Source of the DNA: Austwickia sp. TVS 96-490-7B
Lineage (GTDB): Bacteria; Actinomycetota; Actinomycetes; Actinomycetales; Dermatophilaceae
Reading direction: 5' to 3'
Assembly (NCBI RefSeq): GCF_019331795.1
Contig: NZ_JAHPZL010000003.1
Location: 1-64,000 of the forward strand
DNA: 64,000 bases
The notes under the pieces are model-generated. The model ran no database searches, was not told where the DNA came from, and saw only the letters and a list, made by a program, of their open reading frames with translations. The stretch's first letter is position 1. Each line of letters begins with the position of its first letter. A program made the position numbers and the translations under genes. Shown piece after piece: positions 50,969 to 60,646 of the stretch.

Positions 50969-52978
50969 CTACCGCGTCTGGTTCTTTGAGGCCTGCGGCC
51001 CCCAATAGTTGGGGAACGGCTCAGCGGTCGCCCCGGTGGGTGGCACCCGCATCTTTTGCAGCGCATAGGTCATGATCCGCTTGAACGTCGGCGCCGTATC
51101 TGAGCCAGCGCCTTCGCCATTGGGCAACCGGAGGAAGACTCCACAGATGAGCTCCGGGTTGTCTGCGGGGGCGATCCCAATGAAGGAGGCCACGACTCCC
51201 TTATATCCGCCTTTGACGGGAATGTCAGCGGTGCCGGTTTTGCCCGCGATGCGGTATCCGGGGATCTCCGCCCCCACCGCGGTGCCACCCTCGGTGGTCA
51301 CGTTTTCCATCATCTTGAGCAATGTGGTCGAGGTCTCCGGCTTCAACGCCCGAGTCCCAGGTGGCGTGGGTGTCGAGGCGAAGGTCCCGTCTGCGCCAGT
51401 CATGCCAGCTACGAGCGTCGGGGGAATTCGCATCCCCCCGTTGGCCACTGCCTGGAAGACTCCGACCGCTTGGACAGCGGTGGTCGAGATGCCCTGGCCG
51501 TACATGACGGTGTAGCGCTGGGAGCCACTCATCCGATCGGGTCGGGCGATGATTCCGGGGCTTTCTCCGGGGAAGTTTGCTGCGGAGACATCACCCATTC
51601 CAAAGTTACGTTGGGCCTGGTATAGCACCTGGGGGGAGAGCTTCTCCGCGATCATTGAGGTGCCGATGTTGGAGGACACTGCCAGGATGCCTGTCGTGGT
51701 GAGGTTCAGCTCACCATGCGGATGTGCGTCATGAATGGTGAAGTCCACCTGAGGTCTGGCCAGCGCGCCCGGAACGACGTATTGGGTGGTCGGTGAGGTC
51801 ACTCCGTGATCCAAGGATGTGCCGATCGACATGACCTTGGCCGTTGAACCCGGCTCGAAGGTGTCCTGGAAGGGCAGCGCACCCATCACCCCGCCAGCAC
51901 CGATGTTCGTCGGGTCGAATGAGGGGTATTGCGCGGCGGCTTTGAGTCGCCCCTTCTTGTCCATGACCACGACATAGCCCGACTCCGCTTTGGACTCTTT
52001 CACCTGCGCTGCGACCGCGTTGTACGCATACCATTGCAGATCAGAGTCAATGGTTAAGCGGACATTGCGACCGGGGACAGCTGGCAGCACTTGCCGGTCG
52101 GTCATCGGGATCTCTTGGCCGGTGGCGGCGTACTCCGCGGTCAATGCCCCGGGGGTGCCGCTGAGTTGCTTGTTGAACAACAATTCGAGCCCACCGCCAC
52201 TGCCGTCCTGCGCACCACCATTTGATCCGACCCATCCGACCAGCGGAGCCATTGCTGGACCTGCGGGATAAGTGCGCTGTTGGGCAGTCTCTGATGTCAC
52301 ACCAGGCAGCTCTTTTTCGGCGACCTTGCGCCACTGCAGCGGCTCCAGCCCCTTTTTGATCACCCGATAGCAGTCAGCGTCATTTTTAGGTGTCATCGCC
52401 GTCACGAGTTCTGGCACGGGGACACCCAGCAACGGCGACAGCTGTTGTGCGACGCCTTCGACGCCCCCCGGTCCGTCCTTCCTGGTGTAGTCCTTGACGA
52501 GCTTGGGACAGGCCACCACGGTGCGCCGCTCGACGCTGGCGGCGATCACCACGCCAGCGTCGTCAGTGATCTGACCACGCACCGCTGGCAACGTTTTGGT
52601 GCCTTGCCGCAAATCTTTCGCTTTATGGGAGATGCTGTCGGCTTGGAGCCCTTGCAGCTGGACCAGCTGACCCGCAAAAACTGTGAAGATCGCGATGGTG
52701 ATCAAAAACAGTGTTCGAGCCCGTCGGCGTGAATTCCGTAGACCCGGTGTGACTCCGGCTTTGAGTTGAGCCGATGCACCCGCCATATACCGCCGCCCGC
52801 GGCCGCTCGTCCCCGCGCGATGGGCGGTCACCCCGTCCGCGGACCTGACTGGACGGGACACGGGGCGACTCGGCCGGACTGACGGACCGTGCGGAGTCGC
52901 AGAAGGGCCCCGCGAAGCGGACTGCCTAGATTCCGCAGAGGGGGCGTTGTTCCCTGGGGGACGTTTATCGGTGGGCAT
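50969..52978 (-). CDS. ftsI: Septal penicillin-binding protein FtsI (PBP3)
   Basis: Transpeptidase that crosslinks septal peptidoglycan. The 669-residue protein has a basic, Pro/Ser-rich cytoplasmic tail of about 85 residues, one membrane helix (about 88-106), a dimerisation domain and the transpeptidase with STAK near residue 376, SSN in VSSNIGTSM and KTG in AGKTGTADI. ftsL ends three bases before its start. Confidence 0.96.
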   Translation of the reverse strand: MPTDKRPPGNNAPSAESRQSASRGPSATPHGPSVRPSRPVSRPVRSADGVTAHRAGTSGRGRRYMAGASAQLKAGVTPGLRNSRRRARTLFLITIAIFTVFAGQLVQLQGLQADSISHKAKDLRQGTKTLPAVRGQITDDAGVVIAASVERRTVVACPKLVKDYTRKDGPGGVEGVAQQLSPLLGVPVPELVTAMTPKNDADCYRVIKKGLEPLQWRKVAEKELPGVTSETAQQRTYPAGPAMAPLVGWVGSNGGAQDGSGGGLELLFNKQLSGTPGALTAEYAATGQEIPMTDRQVLPAVPGRNVRLTIDSDLQWYAYNAVAAQVKESKAESGYVVVMDKKGRLKAAAQYPSFDPTNIGAGGVMGALPFQDTFEPGSTAKVMSIGTSLDHGVTSPTTQYVVPGALARPQVDFTIHDAHPHGELNLTTTGILAVSSNIGTSMIAEKLSPQVLYQAQRNFGMGDVSAANFPGESPGIIARPDRMSGSQRYTVMYGQGISTTAVQAVGVFQAVANGGMRIPPTLVAGMTGADGTFASTPTPPGTRALKPETSTTLLKMMENVTTEGGTAVGAEIPGYRIAGKTGTADIPVKGGYKGVVASFIGIAPADNPELICGVFLRLPNGEGAGSDTAPTFKRIMTYALQKMRVPPTGATAEPFPNYWGPQASKNQTR

Positions 52979-52981
52979 AGG

Positions 52982-53515
52982 TCACCGCTGAGGAGCGCTG
53001 TCGGCCGGAGCGGACGGTGAACGCTGCGGGTTCGCCCCCGGGGACGGCACACTCTGGGTGTCAGTAGCCGCCCCGGTGTCGTCCACGACCCGAATCGGCT
53101 TCGACGGGGCGCCGGTCGCTGGCACCCCCTTGACCTTGCCGGTGTCGAGGTCGAGGAAGATGACCGACGAGCCGGGGACCATCCCCATCTTTCCGGCTTC
53201 TCGGGCCAGACGGGCCGGAGAGGACGCTGCGTCCAGTTCTTCACGCAGTTGCGCCTCCCGGTCTGTGATCAGAGCGGATTCCTTCTGCAATCGGTCGATC
53301 TCGTAGGAGCCCTGGGACAGGAACATGTTGAGCAGCAGCACCCCCAACAGGCCAGCGGTCAACGCAAACGAGCAAATCAGCAAGAACGGAAAGTTGCTGC
53401 GTTGTGTCGCCAACGGCGGGACCAAACGCAGCCGAGGCCGTGGAGTCGGCACAGGTTGACGTGGCATTGGCGCCGTTCGGCGTGCTCCCACGCGCGCGGC
53501 AGCGTTCTGACTCAT
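52982..53515 (-). CDS. ftsL: FtsL-like septum protein
   Basis: A small bitopic protein of the divisome. Of 177 residues, a basic Pro-rich tail precedes one membrane helix (42-65), then a coiled coil ([20 protein letters not shown], about 72-93) and a disordered Pro/Ala/Ser tail. Low sequence similarity is normal for FtsL; identification rests on topology and position between rsmH and ftsI. The ATG overlaps the rsmH stop. Confidence 0.88.
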   Translation of the reverse strand: MSQNAAARVGARRTAPMPRQPVPTPRPRLRLVPPLATQRSNFPFLLICSFALTAGLLGVLLLNMFLSQGSYEIDRLQKESALITDREAQLREELDAASSPARLAREAGKMGMVPGSSVIFLDLDTGKVKGVPATGAPSKPIRVVDDTGAATDTQSVPSPGANPQRSPSAPADSAPQR

Positions 53516-54558
53516 CGGGATCGTCCTTTACGTCCTCGGTTCCGGTGGGCGGCGCTGCCGCCGGAACGTCCGATGGGTGAGGTGGGTCGGCGACCCGGTG
53601 GGGTCGGTGCGATGCGCTGCACGACCCGAAGCTTGGCTGAGGCGGCACGCGAATTGTCCAGGATCTCCTGGTCATCCGGGGCTTCCGCGCCCCTGGTGAG
53701 GGCGTGCAGATAGGGCGCGTGCTCGGGGAGTTCTACAGGCAGGTCCGGTGGCGCGGAACTGCTCGTTCCCGCTGCAAAGACCTGCTTGACCATCCTGTCC
53801 TCCAAGGAGTGGTAGGACAGCACTGCCACCCGTCCGCCAGTAGCGCACACTTCCACTGCAGCCGGCAACGCTGCAGCGAGAGAGTCAAGTTCCCCGTTGA
53901 CTTCGATCCGCAACGCCTGGAAGGTGCGCTTCGCGGGGTGTCCGCCAGTGCGTCGTGACGCGGCAGGAATCACTCGGTGCAATAACTCCACCAGTCGTGC
54001 TGACTGGGTGAACGGCTCACGCTGGCGTTCGGCAGCCACAGCTTTAGCGATCTTCAACGCCCAACGCTCTTCGCCGTACGTCGACAAGATCCTGGCCAGG
54101 TCAGCGACGTCGTAGGTGTTGAGTACGTCAGCGGCGGTGAAGGGCAGATCCGTGTCCATCCGCATGTCTAAAGGTGCGTCGACACGGTAGGCAAAGCCGC
54201 GATCAGCTTCGTCGAGCTGCAGTGACGACACGCCGAGGTCAAGCAGGACGCCCTGCACTCCAGTCAGGCCAGCGTCGGCAACAACCTCGTCGATCTGGTC
54301 GTACCGAGCCCGTACCGGTAGGAATCGGTCGCCGTACGGGGCCAACCGTTGCGCGGCGAGCGCCAACGCGTGTGGGTCACGGTCGATACCAATGACGCGG
54401 GCGTGAGGGCAGGTCTGCAGGATCGCCTCGGCATGTCCCCCCATGCCGAGGGTGCCGTCGACGTACACCGACCCTGGGATGGTGAGCGCGGGGGCGAGCA
54501 GGTGGACGATCCGGTCACGCATGACCGGGAGGTGCCGTTGGGCGGCAGGAATGTCCAT
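53512..54558 (-). CDS. rsmH: 16S rRNA (cytosine-1402-N4)-methyltransferase
   Basis: SAM-dependent methyltransferase for C1402 in the ribosomal P site (also called MraW). The 348-residue protein has [13 protein letters not shown], the SAM loop [14 protein letters not shown] (34-47), [17 protein letters not shown] and the C-terminal [18 protein letters not shown] lies four bases before the ATG. It is 250 bases from mraZ, more than usual. Confidence 0.96.
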   Translation of the reverse strand: MDIPAAQRHLPVMRDRIVHLLAPALTIPGSVYVDGTLGMGGHAEAILQTCPHARVIGIDRDPHALALAAQRLAPYGDRFLPVRARYDQIDEVVADAGLTGVQGVLLDLGVSSLQLDEADRGFAYRVDAPLDMRMDTDLPFTAADVLNTYDVADLARILSTYGEERWALKIAKAVAAERQREPFTQSARLVELLHRVIPAASRRTGGHPAKRTFQALRIEVNGELDSLAAALPAAVEVCATGGRVAVLSYHSLEDRMVKQVFAAGTSSSAPPDLPVELPEHAPYLHALTRGAEAPDDQEILDNSRAASAKLRVVQRIAPTPPGRRPTSPIGRSGGSAAHRNRGRKGRSR

Positions 54559-54591
54559 GCTGCTCCTTTCAGGGTCGGGATGGGGCGCTCG

Positions 54592-54597
54592 ATGGTA
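54592..54597 (-). promoter_or_regulatory. Possible internal promoter before rsmH
   Basis: Minus-strand TACCAT ends 33 bases before the rsmH ATG, giving a leader of about 27 bases with the GGAG site. No clear -35 box. The mraZ-rsmH gap of 250 bases (54559-54808) holds nothing else I recognise. Confidence 0.3.
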
Positions 54598-54808
54598 GAC
54601 GAATCAGCTGCTGATGAAATGTGCGGGGTCTCCCGAGTGGGGTGACGGTGACATGTCGGTGAATCACAGCAGGGCCCTGGCGTCCGGTCCCTCGCCGCTT
54701 CACCGGCCCGAAATCGGGGAAGTATCCCGGGACGGTAATGCGGAAGGGGACCGCACGGCAGGGCCCGCTTCGTCGCGGCGCCGCCCGCGGCGTGATGTCG
54801 TGCGTAGG

Positions 54809-55240
54809 TCACAGCAGGCCGGGGACCACCTCCTCGGCCTGGTCGGCAAAGGCCTGCTCGGTCCCGGCGAGATAGTGATCCCAGGCGGTGGCATCCCACA
54901 CTTCGACCCGGCTACCTGCTCCGATGACTGTCACGTCACGGGACAGTCCGGCGTACTCACGCAATGCGGCGGGAATGGTGACCCGACCTTGTTTGTCTGG
55001 AATCTCGTCCGAGGCTCCGGACAGGAAGACCCGTAGATAGTCGCGAACCACCTTGCTGGTGACCGGCGCGGCACGCAGGTCATCAGTGATCCGGACGAAT
55101 TCGTCCATGGGGAAGACGTAGAGGCATCGTTCCTGCCCTCGTGTCATCACGAGACCTGGGGCCAGCCGTTCACGGAACTTCGCCGGAAGGATCAAGCGGC
55201 CTTTGTCGTCGAGGCGAGGCGTGTGAGTACCCAGGAACAC
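54809..55240 (-). CDS. mraZ: MraZ transcriptional regulator
   Basis: Ring-forming regulator that represses the dcw operon. The 143-residue protein holds two SpoVT/AbrB-like halves, each with a loop of the type [16 protein letters not shown] (residues 9-24) and [16 protein letters not shown]. The GTG at 55240 is preceded by the strong ribosome site GGAGGTGAG; the longer ORF to 55372 would run across the promoter and is rejected. First gene of the division cluster, with three MraZ boxes upstream. Confidence 0.95.
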   Translation of the reverse strand: MFLGTHTPRLDDKGRLILPAKFRERLAPGLVMTRGQERCLYVFPMDEFVRITDDLRAAPVTSKVVRDYLRVFLSGASDEIPDKQGRVTIPAALREYAGLSRDVTVIGAGSRVEVWDATAWDHYLAGTEQAFADQAEEVVPGLL

Positions 55241-55303
55241 TCGGCACTCACCTCCTTGGATTAGATCCACAGTGGCGGTGGAGACCCTCGGCTCTCCCGA
55301 CGC

Positions 55304-55335
55304 CTCCACGATACTCCACTTTCCTCCACCGTCAA
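55304..55335 (-). promoter_or_regulatory. dcw promoter overlapped by three MraZ boxes
   Basis: Minus-strand -35 TTGACG (55330-55335), 16-base spacer, -10 TATCGT (55308-55313). GTGGAG occurs three times at exact 10-base steps (55324-55329, 55314-55319, 55304-55309), the layout of MraZ operators, which are tandem GTGG-type boxes upstream of mraZ. Boxes lie within the spacer and the -10, so MraZ should block its own promoter. Confidence 0.75.
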
Positions 55336-55389
55336 CGATGTGGCGCCCCTGAAATCCGCGTTGTTCTGTCAAAACTGCAGGCCAAAAGG

Positions 55390-55409
55390 GTGGAGGAGAG
55401 TGGGGGTGT
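55390..55409 (+). promoter_or_regulatory. Possible second MraZ-box pair facing moxR
   Basis: GTGGAGGAGA and GTGGGGGTGT stand in tandem with the same 10-base step but on the plus strand, 55 bases beyond the dcw promoter and 155 bases before the moxR start. They could extend MraZ control to the divergent operon; with only two boxes and no clear moxR promoter this is tentative. The remaining sequence to 55564 shows no certain gene. Confidence 0.35.
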
Positions 55410-55564
55410 CGCGCGTCGCACGATCAGAGCAGACCATCGGTGGCCCCAGTCGTCACACCTGCTACCCAGGCCTCAGACACCCCGGTGACGACCGGCGCCG
55501 ACCAGGACGCATCGTTCCGAGCGGATCTGGGGGAAGATGACTTCACGTCAGTCGAGGAGGTTTC

Positions 55565-56626
55565 GTGGAGCGCACCCAGTACTCCCCCGTCCACCAGGGC
55601 AGATCCGACATCTCGCCGCAGCCCCGCCGCGAGCGCCCTGGGACGACCCCATCGACGACGCAGCCACCCCCTCAGTCCACGCTCACCATCGAAGAGGTCG
55701 CGGCGCTGGCTGGCGACATTCACCGCACTATCAGCACCGTGGTGGAGGGCAAGGACGACATCGTCACTACCGCGTTGACCGTGCTCCTCGCCGGTGGTCA
55801 TCTGCTCCTTGAGGACGTTCCCGGGGTGGGCAAGACCACATTGGCGAAGGCGCTGGCGGCAGCAGTGGACTGCACGATGAGCCGGATCCAGTTCACCCCC
55901 GATCTGTTGCCCTCGGATATCACCGGGGTCAACATCTTCAACACCTCACTGCATCGGTTCGACTTCCGTCCTGGGGCGATCTTCGCCAATGTGGTGGTCT
56001 GTGACGAGATCAACCGAGCCTCACCGAAGACTCAGTCCGCCGTCCTGGAATGCATGGAAGAGGGCCAGGTGAGCGTGGATGGGACGACGTATGCGTTGTC
56101 GCCGCCGTTCCTCGTCGTAGCGACCCAGAACCCGTTGGAGATGGAAGGCACGTATCCGCTCCCTGAAGCGCAGCGGGACCGGTTCATGGCACGACTGTCG
56201 ATGGGGTATCCCTCGCGCAGCGCCGAATTAGAGATGTTGGACGTTCATGGCAAGGCTTCTCCTTTGGAGGGGTTGCGAGCAGTGGCTACGGCGGCGCGGG
56301 TCCAAGCAGCGGTGGAAACCGCCCGGATGGTGCATGCCAGCCAGGCGTTGAAGGAGTACGTCGTGGATTTGGTCACGGCGACACGAGAGGACCCCGGCCT
56401 TCGCCTGGGTGCATCTCCCCGGGCGGCATTGCATCTGCTGCGGGCGGCCCGGGCCCGGGCTGCCATCTCCAATCGTGGCCACGTCATCCCAGACGACGTC
56501 CAGGCGTTGTTTGCCCCGGTGGTGGAGCATCGGATCTTGCTGTCCGGGCAGGCTCAACTGGCTGGACGTGGCCCCGGTGACGTCCTCGCTGACCTGTTGG
56601 CCCGGGTACCCGTGCGCGGTGTCTGA
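55565..56626 (+). CDS. MoxR-family AAA+ ATPase
   Basis: Chaperone-like ATPase usually acting with DUF58/VWA proteins. The 353-residue protein has a disordered N-terminus (1-40), Walker A GVGKTT (87-92), Walker B VVVCDEINRA (about 143-152), sensor VATQNPLEMEGTYPLPEAQRDRF-type region (split by coordinate 175-197) and a C-terminal lid domain. The GTG follows AGGAGG by five bases. First gene of the moxR-DUF58-transglutaminase operon, transcribed away from mraZ. Confidence 0.93.
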   Translation: MERTQYSPVHQGRSDISPQPRRERPGTTPSTTQPPPQSTLTIEEVAALAGDIHRTISTVVEGKDDIVTTALTVLLAGGHLLLEDVPGVGKTTLAKALAAAVDCTMSRIQFTPDLLPSDITGVNIFNTSLHRFDFRPGAIFANVVVCDEINRASPKTQSAVLECMEEGQVSVDGTTYALSPPFLVVATQNPLEMEGTYPLPEAQRDRFMARLSMGYPSRSAELEMLDVHGKASPLEGLRAVATAARVQAAVETARMVHASQALKEYVVDLVTATREDPGLRLGASPRAALHLLRAARARAAISNRGHVIPDDVQALFAPVVEHRILLSGQAQLAGRGPGDVLADLLARVPVRGV

Positions 56627-56638
56627 GGGGCACCGTCA

Positions 56639-58312
56639 ATGAGTGCGAGACGCCCCGCTCGAGGCGGTGGCCGACCTGTGGCGTCGCCATCGGCTCCATC
56701 CCCGTCCACGCGTAGTGCTGACGCTGGCGCGTCCGGGACCGGCCCAGGCACCACTGCGGGTGGTGATCCGAGCCGGACCTCCTCTGAACGGTGGGCTCGG
56801 GAACTACGTTCGTTGGGGGTGCGGGTTCGACGGCGCGGGTTGCGAGAGTTACGCCGACGTACTCGGGGGCTGACCGATCGAGGACGGGCCGTGACCATCG
56901 GCGGTGTCCTGCTGGCAGTGGGTGGGGTGCTGCTGGGATTCCCTGATCTGATCCGTATTGGTCTGGGGTGCGTCGCCATGACGTCGCTGGCGTTGGTGGT
57001 GGCGACTCGCCGTCGGCCCCGACTGCAGGTCCGACGCGCGCTGTCTCCCGCGCCGCTGATCAGCGGTCAGCCAGGTCGGGTGGAGGTGACCTTGAGCAAT
57101 GCCGGGCCGAGGTCCAGTGACCCGGTGGCTGCTGCCGAGCAGGTCTCCACATGGTTGGGGACGACGACCCGACTGGTGCTGCCGCGGATTTCTGCTGGTG
57201 GACGCACCACCGTGGATTATGAGGTGTGTCCGCGCCGTCGAGGCCGGCATCGGGCCGGACCGTTGACGTTAATCGCTCGTGACCCGCTGGGATTAACCCA
57301 TCGCACCGTGATCATCGGTGATTGTCTGGAAGTCCTGGTTTTGCCGTCGGTGCACGATTTGACCGGCAACGACCCGGCAGGGCGCGGTTTGGGGCATGAA
57401 GGTGAGGCGCCCTCCACAGTGCTCTCCGGGTCGGAGCGGGATGTGTCAGTGCGGGAATACCGTCAAGGCGATGACCTGCGACGGGTCCATTGGGGGGTGA
57501 CAGCTCACCGCGGCCGATTGATGGTGCGGCATGAGGCCCAGCCGAGGTTACGACGTGCAGTCCTGGTTTTTGACGCCTCACCTCGCAGTTGGGGTGTCCC
57601 ACATGGCGGTGATGCCGGTTCTGGTTTTGAATGGGCGGTTGAAGCGGTGGCTTCAGTGGCCGCACACCTGGCCAAACTGGACTTTTCGTTGCATTTGCTG
57701 ATGGTGGGAGCCCGCCCCAGCGGGTCAACTCGGATTGCTGACCCAGCGCGGGCCCTCGCTTTGCCGGATCTGTTGGCCTGTCTAGCTGACGTGGAACCAG
57801 CTGACGGGATTTCTCCTGCCGGGAAAAGGATTCATGGGACAGGGATGCCAGATGGTGGTCGGCCTGGTTGGTCTCCCCCGGATTTAGCTGATGCCTCTGT
57901 TGCTGCAACGGCCCGGGATGTCGCTGGCGCCGGTGGGATGGTCATTCTGGTCACTGGCGATGGCATGACCGATCAGGAGGACGAGACGGTTGTCGCGGCC
58001 GACCGTTTCGGGATTTTGCGCACCGGCCTGACTGGGATGGCCATGGTCGTGGACACGGCGTCCTTCGGCCGGGTGGATCGCAGCGTCCGCGACTGGTGGG
58101 TCCCGGGATCAGCGGACTCCCTCACCGCAGACCCACAGGTCGGAGCCGGCACCGCAGGGGCTCAGCGCTCCCGCAGACTGTGTGCCTATGCTCGCTCGGG
58201 TGGATGGCGTGCCGTCAATGTCATCCCGTCGATGACACCCGCGTTGGCCTGGTCGCGGCTGTTGCGCGGTTCACCGGGTCAGGACAACAGCCTGCCGGAG
58301 GTGTATCGATGA
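56639..58312 (+). CDS. DUF58 domain protein
   Basis: A 557-residue protein with an Arg/Ser/Pro-rich cytoplasmic N-terminus, two membrane helices (about 85-125), a beta-rich region and the DUF58 signature VREYRQGDDLRRVHW (about 272-286), followed by a VWA-like fold (LVFDASPRSWG onward). Such proteins are partners of MoxR ATPases; the biochemical role is unknown. GAGGGG lies eight bases before the ATG; the end overlaps the next gene (ATGA). Confidence 0.88.
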   Translation: MSARRPARGGGRPVASPSAPSPSTRSADAGASGTGPGTTAGGDPSRTSSERWARELRSLGVRVRRRGLRELRRRTRGLTDRGRAVTIGGVLLAVGGVLLGFPDLIRIGLGCVAMTSLALVVATRRRPRLQVRRALSPAPLISGQPGRVEVTLSNAGPRSSDPVAAAEQVSTWLGTTTRLVLPRISAGGRTTVDYEVCPRRRGRHRAGPLTLIARDPLGLTHRTVIIGDCLEVLVLPSVHDLTGNDPAGRGLGHEGEAPSTVLSGSERDVSVREYRQGDDLRRVHWGVTAHRGRLMVRHEAQPRLRRAVLVFDASPRSWGVPHGGDAGSGFEWAVEAVASVAAHLAKLDFSLHLLMVGARPSGSTRIADPARALALPDLLACLADVEPADGISPAGKRIHGTGMPDGGRPGWSPPDLADASVAATARDVAGAGGMVILVTGDGMTDQEDETVVAADRFGILRTGLTGMAMVVDTASFGRVDRSVRDWWVPGSADSLTADPQVGAGTAGAQRSRRLCAYARSGGWRAVNVIPSMTPALAWSRLLRGSPGQDNSLPEVYR

Positions 58313-60630
58313 GGGCGTGGCGCGCCTGGGTCGGCGGACCGGCCCTACCGATGGCGTCGATCCTCGCTGCTGCCGCCGTATTGTCCAGCACCGCGCCGAT
58401 GACGGTGCTCTTTTTAGATGCGCCGTGGTGGCCCATCGCGACAGTCCAAGTGATGGTTGTCCTGGTGATCGGGATCGGACTGAGGTCGGTGGACACCCCA
58501 CCGGTGCGCACCGCAGTGGTCCAATTGGTCGGAATCCTGATCGTCCAGTCCTATGCCTTCCCAGCGGCCAATCCTGTCCTGGGGGGGCTCATCCCCAGCC
58601 CGTCCACCTGGTCCCAATGGCAACATCTCGCAGCTGACGCGGCCCGAACCATCGCCGCGAACGCTGCCCCCGCGCCCTCGTCATCAGGTATCGCTTTTGT
58701 CGTGTCTGTCTCGATTGCGCTGCTGGCGTTGTCGGTGGATGTGGTGGCGGTGGGCTCTCGGATGCCAGCCATGGCGGCGCTGCCGTTGCTCACCCCATTC
58801 CTCACCGCTGCCGCCAATAGCCCCGGCTCGTTGCCGCCATTTCATGTCGCCCTCACCTTGACCTTGTGGGCTGCGATGATGCTCGAGCAGGATCAGGACT
58901 GGTTGGCAGCGTGGCGCCCAGATCTGGCTCGGTCGCGACGCCTCCCCCCGCAGTTACGTCGTACCGTGTGGGGCAGCACCCTTGCCGTGACGGCGATCCT
59001 GATGGGCTTGACCGCTGGAGCGTTTGTCCCCCATCTGCCGCAACGCTACTTGGCGGAAGGACTTGGTCGGGGCAATCTGGGTGCCCCGCACCGGGTGGGT
59101 TTTTCACCGCACTCGGACATGGTGCAAGACCTCCGCAGTGGCGATTCCGCGCCCGTACTGACCTACACCACTGACGACCCGACCACGCCGCCGCTACGGG
59201 TCAGTGTCGCCACGACCTACGCCGACGGGAAATGGACCCCCACGCCTTCAGCAGTGGGACCCTCCCGACAACCTCAACTGCCCTACCCGAATGGATTGCA
59301 AGAAGACACCGTCCGCACCGAAGCGCATATCAAGGTGCTGCACACCGGGCTAGCCGCGCCCTATCTCGCCAGCCCGGTCCCCATCATTGCGGGCACTGTT
59401 GTCGGTGCACATTGGGCGGTGGATTCGGCCACGGGTATGCCAGTCGTCGACCAAACACCGCATTCTTATGACCTGAGTTATCTGGTGCTCGCACCCACTC
59501 TCAATCAGCTGCAATCGGCGGGCGCGGCGTCTCGAGTCGCCAAGGAGACTTTGGTAGTCCCCCCGGAGGCCAACACTGAGTTGCTACGGCGCAGCGCCAA
59601 AGACGCTGTCGGGCGGGTCAGCACGGCCTATCAGAAGGCTGTTGCCATCCAAGACTGGTTGCGAGGCCGAGGCGATTTCACCTACTCCCTGGAATTGACG
59701 CCGCCGCCACGAGGAATGGACGCAGCGACCGCCGGACGCACCGCATTGGACCGGTTTTTGCAGAGCCGTCGCGGCTACTGTGTGCAATTTGCCACCGCCA
59801 TGGTGATGATGGCCCGGGCTGAGGGGATCCCGGCCCGGATGGCCACCGGGTTCCTCCCCGGACACCAGGAAGGCACCACCAGGGTCGTCACTGCCGCTGA
59901 TGCCCACGCTTGGCCCGAGTTGTACTTCGAAGGTGCAGGCTGGCTGCGCTTCGAACCAACACCAGGCGAACGCAGCGGTTCCGCACCGGTTTACACCGAC
60001 AATGTCAGTGCGCCCTCCCCCAGCACATCGACTGCGGCCCCGTCGGCACGTCCCACCCCGTCGACGGCACACAGCAGCTCCCGCCCAGCCGAAGAGCCCC
60101 ACGCTCCGAGTAGTGCCCCAGCCCCGGAGGAGAACCGACCCTTCGGAGCTGCACCATGGATTGCGGTTGCTGTCCTGATCGTTCTGGTCGCCACCGTCCC
60201 TACGACGGCAGCCCTGGTGCGGGCCCGACGTCGACGGCGCGCCGTCACCACTGAGGAGGCCATTGAAGCCGAATGGGTGATCCTCGCTGAGGGACTCAAA
60301 GACCTGGGCTTGGAGGTGCCTGCCGCAGCGACGCCTCGGGGCCTGCACGAACATCTCGCAGCGAGCGCCGTCGCTGAACGGCATGCCACGCTGGCCTTGG
60401 AACGGGTGCTGCTGGCTTTGGAAGATGTGCGCTATGCCCCGGAGGCTGATCAGGACGTCTCGGCTCGCCATGTCGAACGGATTCGGATCGATGCGCGGCG
60501 GGCGTTGCGTGGTGTCGCTGCCGCACAGCCCTGGCGGCAACGACTTCGGGCCCGAATGCTGCCCAGTGCTGGGTTGACGGCGTTGCGTCTGCCGACACCG
60601 CGACGTCCCTGGCGGACATCGCGACGTTAA
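58309..60630 (+). CDS. Membrane transglutaminase-like protein (TgpA type)
   Basis: A 773-residue protein: several N-terminal membrane helices (about 10-245), an extracellular transglutaminase-like cysteine-peptidase fold with Cys491 (RRGYCVQFATAM) and His533 (DAHAWPELYF), a Ser/Pro/Thr-rich linker (about 565-610), a further helix near 615-640, and a cytoplasmic DUF4129-like tail. Activity may be on cell-wall or surface proteins, by family analogy. The ATG at 58309 overlaps the DUF58 stop; an earlier in-frame ATG at 58096 lies inside that gene. Confidence 0.88.
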   Translation: MRAWRAWVGGPALPMASILAAAAVLSSTAPMTVLFLDAPWWPIATVQVMVVLVIGIGLRSVDTPPVRTAVVQLVGILIVQSYAFPAANPVLGGLIPSPSTWSQWQHLAADAARTIAANAAPAPSSSGIAFVVSVSIALLALSVDVVAVGSRMPAMAALPLLTPFLTAAANSPGSLPPFHVALTLTLWAAMMLEQDQDWLAAWRPDLARSRRLPPQLRRTVWGSTLAVTAILMGLTAGAFVPHLPQRYLAEGLGRGNLGAPHRVGFSPHSDMVQDLRSGDSAPVLTYTTDDPTTPPLRVSVATTYADGKWTPTPSAVGPSRQPQLPYPNGLQEDTVRTEAHIKVLHTGLAAPYLASPVPIIAGTVVGAHWAVDSATGMPVVDQTPHSYDLSYLVLAPTLNQLQSAGAASRVAKETLVVPPEANTELLRRSAKDAVGRVSTAYQKAVAIQDWLRGRGDFTYSLELTPPPRGMDAATAGRTALDRFLQSRRGYCVQFATAMVMMARAEGIPARMATGFLPGHQEGTTRVVTAADAHAWPELYFEGAGWLRFEPTPGERSGSAPVYTDNVSAPSPSTSTAAPSARPTPSTAHSSSRPAEEPHAPSSAPAPEENRPFGAAPWIAVAVLIVLVATVPTTAALVRARRRRRAVTTEEAIEAEWVILAEGLKDLGLEVPAAATPRGLHEHLAASAVAERHATLALERVLLALEDVRYAPEADQDVSARHVERIRIDARRALRGVAAAQPWRQRLRARMLPSAGLTALRLPTPRRPWRTSRR

Positions 60631-60646
60631 CCAAGGGCTTCCAGAG

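Noticed and set aside
58096-58308. Extra 71 N-terminal residues for the transglutaminase
   Set aside because: They overlap the end of the DUF58 gene; the ATG at 58309 forms a standard ATGA overlap.
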